From Trebouxia sp. TZW2008 (Eukaryota; Chlorophyta; Trebouxiophyceae; Trebouxiales; Trebouxiaceae), in the NCBI GenBank assembly GCA_002118135.1, contig BDIU01000152.1:22444-86443 (forward strand): a DNA stretch of 64,000 bases, read 5' to 3'. Both the position numbers and the translations under genes were made by a program. This document shows, piece after piece, positions 59,801 through 64,000 of the stretch. Every line of letters begins with the position of its first letter. Within the stretch, counting starts at the first letter, position 1. Under the pieces are notes generated by a model. It worked only from the letters and a program-made list of their open reading frames with translations, was not told the DNA's origin and made no database searches.

Positions 59801-62800
59801 CAATCAGCAAGCACACATGCCATGCTCTGATACAGTGTGCTCGTGCTTGCTCCAGATGGGCGGAGTGTGCAGCTGCAGTATCCAAAAATGACCTGTGTCT
59901 AGCATACCTATCCTTACACAGGAGCAGCAAACTGCACAATGTCGTTTGTGGAACATTCTGAGCTTAGCACTAGATATATTTTCTTGACCTTCTGGTCTGT
60001 GATTGAAGCCTATTGGAGCCTCCTGAACTTAGTTTTTTGTGTCTGACTGCAGGTGTTCTCATGCGGCTGTGTGACCTTAGCAACCATCTTTCTCTTGTCC
60101 CACTTCTTTGGTCAATGCGTGCAACTGCCAGAAACCTGGGAAGCCAACAAGTATGGCTTTGCTTTCACCTGCCCTAAAGGTCAGTCATGACGCCTCTCAT
60201 CTGACTTGCATCATCTTTGCGTCTTGCTGTGACTGCATGACATTGGCGACCATCTTTTTGCAGTCCGACCACGTTGGGCAGTGCGTGCAGCTGCCAGGCC
60301 CCTGGGAAGCAAACAAATATGGCTTTGCCTTCACGTGCCCTAAAGGTCAGTCATGACGTCTCCCACATGATCTGTATGCAAGTGTTTTCATGTGGCTGCA
60401 TGACCTCAGCAACCAACTTGCTGCTGTCCTACTGTTCTGGGCAGTGTGCGCAGCTGCAAGACACCTGGGAAGCCCACAAGTATGGCTTTGCCTTCACTTG
60501 CCCTGAAGATCAGTCATGCCGTCTCCCATGCGATCTGCATACAATTCTTCTCATGACACTGCGTGACGTCAGCCACCTGCTTTGAAAGAGTTGAAAGATG
60601 ACATTTCATTCTGTGAAGACTTATGCAGCATCGCACAATGACCTAGCCACGCCTTGTAAGTGCCTGGGAAGACCATTTGCTACATTTTCAGTATAGAGGT
60701 TGGGTCCAACCAAATGTGTCTGCATCAAATGGTTCATCATGTGTGTCTTGATGCAGGCTCATACAATGATCTTGCCACGCCTTTCATGTTAATGCCTGGA
60801 GAAATTGTTCTTCACATCTTCAGCACATAGAGGGAGAGTCAAAGGACTACCAGCACAATGCCAACACAATGAAAGCATTTGCATTAACATCTGAGCACTC
60901 TGCATCTGGTGCAAGATCATACAATGACCTAGACACGCCACTTATGTCAATGCCTGGCGAGACCTGGCGAGACCTTTCGCTACATCGGTAGCATAGAGGA
61001 TGGGTCCAAGCCAAAGTGTCTGCCACAAAAGGTTCACCATTCTGTGTCTTAATGCAGGCTCATACAATGATCTTGCCACGCCTTTCATGTCAATGCCTGG
61101 GGAGACAATTCGCTACATCTTCAGCATAGAGGGTGGGTCCAAGGGCCGCCAAGACTACACTGTCTGCAATGAGACCTCCTCCTGTCATTTCACCAGGCGT
61201 TCTCTGGGCCTGTTGTGTGTCTTCTACCTCATGTTGATGGCTCTGGCTAGTGGGGTAGCCGTCCCAGGCGGCCTCTTCATGCCTTCCATCATGGTAGGGC
61301 ACAGCCGTCATGCCCTTTCTTCAACTGTCATAAACTCTTTACATGTGCCCTAACCTGTGTCTGTACATGTGTCTGTGCATGTGTCTGTGCGTCTCCTATC
61401 TTATTTGAATGGCTGTTGCCAGCAGGATGGCATGGGCCATTAATACTCAGCGCGGCCTGTTCATGCCCTCCGTCATGGTGAGGAGCGCGTGCAAACCTCA
61501 CAATGGCAAACAATGTGTTTACAGTTGGCGGCGGCCTCTGGAGGTATGTTGGGCCTGAAGTCCATGACATGGCTGTCACAGCTCTAGTCCTCATCTCAGG
61601 TGTATGAAGATATTTTAGCACCCTCTGGAGCCAAGCCATGACTTGTGCACAATACAAAACTGATACGCAACCAGCCGAGCTATGAGTTGTGTACAACGTA
61701 TGCAAGAGGGGGCAGCCTGTCTGGTGGGTCTGAACTTGATGACGCGCCTGTCACAGCCCTGAAAGACTCAGCCCAAGGATCATGACAGTGCCTGACCAGC
61801 TTAGACAACAGGTGTTTGATCTGGTGCTCACTATGCATGCAGGTGGGGGCAGCCTTTGGGGGTATGGTTGGCTTGAACCTGATGACATGGCTACCAGAGT
61901 CTTGGAACATCCAGCCTGGGGTGTATGCTGTTGTGGCTGCCACTGCTGTGCTGGCTGGCGTCTTTCGCTCTTCAATCTCTCTGGTCAGTCAACACCTCCC
62001 ACCCCTCCCCCCTTTTCCCCAACCCCGCCATGCACTAAGTGAGGCTACACTCCGGACTGTGCTTCATGTTCGCAGTACAACTTCATTGCCTGCATCAGCT
62101 TTAGGCGTTGAGATGCTCTGGCTGCCAACCCTGTGTTCATTCATTTTTCATTTCATTTCACACGCATTCTAGGCAGGCTCAGCAGGCCCAACAAGGTACC
62201 TACAGGTGCAATCAACTGTCTCCAACCATTTCTGTCTTGTGCTAATCTAAACCATTTAAACTGACAGTGGAGGGTGGAGAGACTGTTGTACACGGTTGAC
62301 TGCCAAGTGTCCCTGGGTCTACCCTTTGCGTTTGTGCCTGAGAGCTGTCCAAACATACGCTGAAAGGGCAGTCTGTCCTGTGTTGGCTGGCATTCTCTCC
62401 ACTCTTCCATATGCCTAATCATTCCTCGCTTTCAATGTGGACTGCACATTGTATCATCTGTGGAAGGCACAAGAGGCCTAGACATTCTGTTTGGCATCAT
62501 CACTGCAGTGGGGTGTTTTGACTGGATTGCTCAGTTTGTGCAAAAGAGATGTTTCATGTGAGCACAAGAAAATGAAGCTGGTGACTGCAGGCGGTCATTA
62601 TTGTAGCTAGATGAGGCACAGACTTCCTATTTGGCCTTACCATGGCAGTGGTGTGTGCTTGAATTGAATTGACATTGATCAGATGGTGCACAAGAACGGC
62701 AACTACAAGTCTGAGTTTGTGCAACATTCCTGATGTAGTGTATCACAAGTGGAATGAGTGTGCAACCTGCAGGTGGTTATTGTTGTGGAAGGCACAAGAG

Positions 62801-63590
62801 GCATTGACTTCCTGTTTGGCATAATCATAGCAGTGGTGTGTGCCAACTGGATTGCACAGTTTGTGCACAAAGACGGAGTCTATGAGTCCGAGCTGGACCA
62901 TGACGGGAATGTTTTCTTCCTCAGGACGGAAGCTCCAAATGCCCTACAGTATAAAACCGCTGCTGATGTAAGTACAGACTGATGGGCTCGCATATCCTCA
63001 TTTCGTCACCTCGCTTGTGTTGCTGATGGCTATCAAAAGTCACACAGTCCAAAGTGCCCTCAAGAAAGGAGTTGATGTCCACGTCAGGATTCTGAGTTTC
63101 TTTTTATGTTTTCAGTGTCTTGCCTGTGCTGTCGGACTTGCTCAAAGCTCACATATGTCAACAAAAATATATGGTTCCAGGAGGTCTGCTGCCTGCATCA
63201 TGGAAGCTTTGGCATGTTGTGCAGCAACTCAAGTTCTGCTTTGCTGTAAAAGCTGACTGCATCTTGCCCATGTCGGAGTGTCAAGCTGTGGCATCATTCA
63301 GCATCTGCGGCAATGTCCCAAAGTCATGAGCGCCTTGAGCTCACCAAAGGCCTCTGCAAAATCGTGCCCCGTATCGACATCACAAGTTGGCGGCTGACCA
63401 GACAATTAGCTGCTCAACACTCATGAAGCCCATTCATGACTGACGACTCTCTCTCTAGGCTGATTGTGAGCATGTGACAGGTGATGGCGAGTCCTGTGGT
63501 TGGATTCAAGGCTGTTGAGAAGGTGGAAAGGATAGTGCATGTGCTACGTACCACCAAGTTCAATGGCTTTCCTGTCTTCCCAGCAGACAG
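56840..63590 (+). CDS. CLC-family anion transporter (3' end beyond window)
   Basis: Eleven exons join in phase: 56840-57030, 57216-57438, 57844-58063, 58488-58681, 58980-59116, 59478-59670, 60053-60179, 61058-61293, 61843-61983, 62773-62967, 63481-63590. An N-terminal EPLLPP tail precedes the CLC membrane domain: [66 protein letters not shown]. The last exon begins a CBS domain ([19 protein letters not shown]). Both the gating Glu (GTEGP) and the proton Glu (SMEEA) are present, which favours an anion/proton exchanger. The usual GSGIP filter reads GGGVS, lacking the central Ser and the Pro. An exon around 63114-63180 may also belong. The C-terminus is missing because the window ends. Confidence 0.9.
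58064..58340 (+). repeat. Donor-side exon-edge array after CLC exon 3
   Basis: Degraded copies of GGCCTGCATTGCGTCAGTCA...GGGAATGCGGTGAGACTGCAG follow at about 58087-58135, 58148-58195, 58208-58255 and later, each around 60 bases apart, keeping GTGAG/GTTG-like ends and CTGCAGATCTG. Confidence 0.75.
59300..59477 (+). repeat. Acceptor-side exon-edge copy before CLC exon 6
   Basis: About 80 bases from TTTGCAGGGGTTGTGCTGGC at 59307 copy the start of exon 6 (59478), including GACAGCAAG and CTGGCTCTTTCAGA-like text, with a frameshift. The intron text before it (AGACTG...CTATGC) is also repeated. Confidence 0.85.
60180..60515 (+). repeat. Two near-complete copies of CLC exon 7
   Basis: After the working exon (60053-60179) come copies at about 60222-60346 and 60383-60510. 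Copy 2 still reads [20 protein letters not shown] and [15 protein letters not shown]; copy 3 reads [16 protein letters not shown]. Donor-like GGTCAGTCATG is kept in copy 2. These could be alternative exons rather than relics. Confidence 0.8.
60620..61057 (+). repeat. Acceptor-side exon-edge array before CLC exon 8
   Basis: Copies of GGCTCATACAATGATCTTGCCACGCC lie near 60625, 60757 and 60913 (the first and third altered at the 5' edge), followed by ATGCCTGG.GA.A and AGCATAGAGG, before the working exon at 61058. Confidence 0.85.
61400..61842 (+). repeat. Exon-edge copies between CLC exons 8 and 9
   Basis: A donor-side copy of exon 8 (CGGCCTGTTCATGCCCTCCG then TCATG/GTGAG) at 61452-61480, and acceptor-side copies of exon 9 at about 61527-61580 and 61706-61765 (GGGGGCAGCCTGTCTGG, then ACTTGATGACG). 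Both kinds sit in one intron. Confidence 0.8.
62138..62430 (-). mobile_element. Non-LTR retrotransposon 3' end
   Basis: On the minus strand an open reading frame (62422-62153) encodes [16 protein letters not shown] and [16 protein letters not shown], the region after reverse transcriptase typical of LINE-type elements (GRP...W...AQDR..W). The reading ends at 62153 in a GAAAT/GAATGA-rich tail (plus strand TTCATTTTTCATTTCATTTC), as expected for a LINE 3' end. It lies antisense in the CLC intron between exons 9 and 10 and is 5'-truncated. Confidence 0.75.
62438..62772 (+). repeat. Acceptor-side exon-edge array before CLC exon 10
   Basis: Copies at about 62448-62560 (TGTGGAAGGCACAAGAGGCC, TTTGGCATCATCACTGCAGT, TGGATTGCTCAGTTTGTGC) and 62590-62730 precede the working exon at 62773. 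The first copy directly abuts the retrotransposon end. Confidence 0.9.
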
Positions 63591-64000
63591 GTGAGCCCAA
63601 GTATTACTGCAATCACAACATCGTCTGTCTCGTGCACTCACCTGTCCACTGCCTGGTTTGCAAACGGAGCTGTGACAAGATGTACAGTAGGGCCAGAAAG
63701 TCCCGTTCAACTGCCTTACCCATGCTGCTTGCAGTCAATGCTGACAGCGCAACGATGCAATTGCGCGGCGGTACGACTCAGCATAGAAAGTTCAACATCA
63801 CAGCTTGCTTGATGCGGAGTCACAGCTGTCGAAAGCGGTCGCAGCGCAAGATATGCATTGGTGAAGCGTGCAGTTCTGTTTCACAAAAAGCAGTGGTGTC
63901 AGGAGGTGCCTGTCTTGTCAGCTGTGTCGTGCGCTAAAACGATAGTCAGAGATAGCTGACTTTGGTCAACGTCACTGGGCAAATAGGACAGCTGTCAAAC
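63591..64000. other. CLC intron or 3' region at window edge
   Basis: After the CBS exon donor at 63591 no continuing exon is certain. Possible acceptors exist (CTTGCAG near 63734), but the following frames close quickly. Confidence 0.35.

Noticed and set aside
63100..63330. Extra CLC exon with [19 protein letters not shown]
   Set aside because: The reading fits the region before the CBS domain, but the phase does not match exon 10 (62967) through the visible TTTTCAG acceptor. Kept only as a possibility.
1..64000. Mutually exclusive exons as a general explanation for the arrays
   Set aside because: Most copies have stops, frameshifts, truncated ends or a lost splice site, and many cover only one exon edge. 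Only the CLC exon 7 copies keep this possibility open.

Overview
This is nuclear DNA of a eukaryote, most likely a chlorophyte green alga (I would guess a trebouxiophyte; this is inferred from gene content, not proven). Nearly every recognisable gene is cut into many exons with GT..AG borders and TGCAG-type acceptors. The gene set combines plant-like proteins (a very large TPR-DnaJ protein, alternative oxidase, an EEVD-type cytosolic HSP70) with proteins that land plants lack or have mostly lost (PACRG of the flagellar axoneme, a CD36/LIMP-2 family protein). I saw no rRNA, tRNA or CRISPR. One run of N lies at 9737-9893. Exon models were joined by hand; for Cys-rich, AOX, TPR-J, CD36-like, HSP70 and CLC genes the reading phase is consistent across every junction listed.

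Layout. 1-1578 (+): 3' end of a WD40 protein. 2418-9140 (+): a 15-exon secreted, probably GPI-anchored protein made of ten Cys-rich modules, each on its own symmetric phase-1 exon. 10426-10707 (+): the twin-CX9C mitochondrial protein CMC4. 12380-16259 (+): alternative oxidase with all iron ligands. 16.9-18.0 kb and 19.5-19.9 kb (-): weak, unidentified coding signals around a 49-bp minisatellite. About 20.4-23838 (+): PACRG. 24258-28190 (-): a divergent protein kinase. 28919-30134 (-): a protein with three SAP motifs and an HNH-like C-terminus, divergent from 30607-43395 (+): a 1795-residue protein with an FG-repeat-like N-terminus, TPRs and a J domain. 45009-49840 (+): CD36/LIMP-2 family protein. 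50987-56301 (-): cytosolic HSP70 in 9 exons, with a perfect heat-shock element upstream, sharing a 538-bp divergent promoter with 56840->63590 (+): a CLC anion transporter running off the window.

The most striking feature is not a gene. Across at least seven genes, introns are filled with tandem, decayed copies of the edge of a neighbouring exon together with its splice site. Acceptor-side copies always precede the working exon, and donor-side copies always follow the working exon. I count more than twenty such arrays in 64 kb, with up to about ten copies each. Introns in this genome seem to grow by repeated local duplication of exon edges. Superimposed are two kinds of dispersed repeat: 3' ends of a non-LTR retrotransposon (62.1-62.4 kb and 27.3 kb) and a short element found four times in the same orientation (16.3, 28.6, 32.2, 49.9 kb).

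The genes do not form one pathway. They are ordinary single-copy-looking eukaryotic genes in mixed orientation; two divergent pairs (SAP-HNH/TPR-J and HSP70/CLC) could share promoters.
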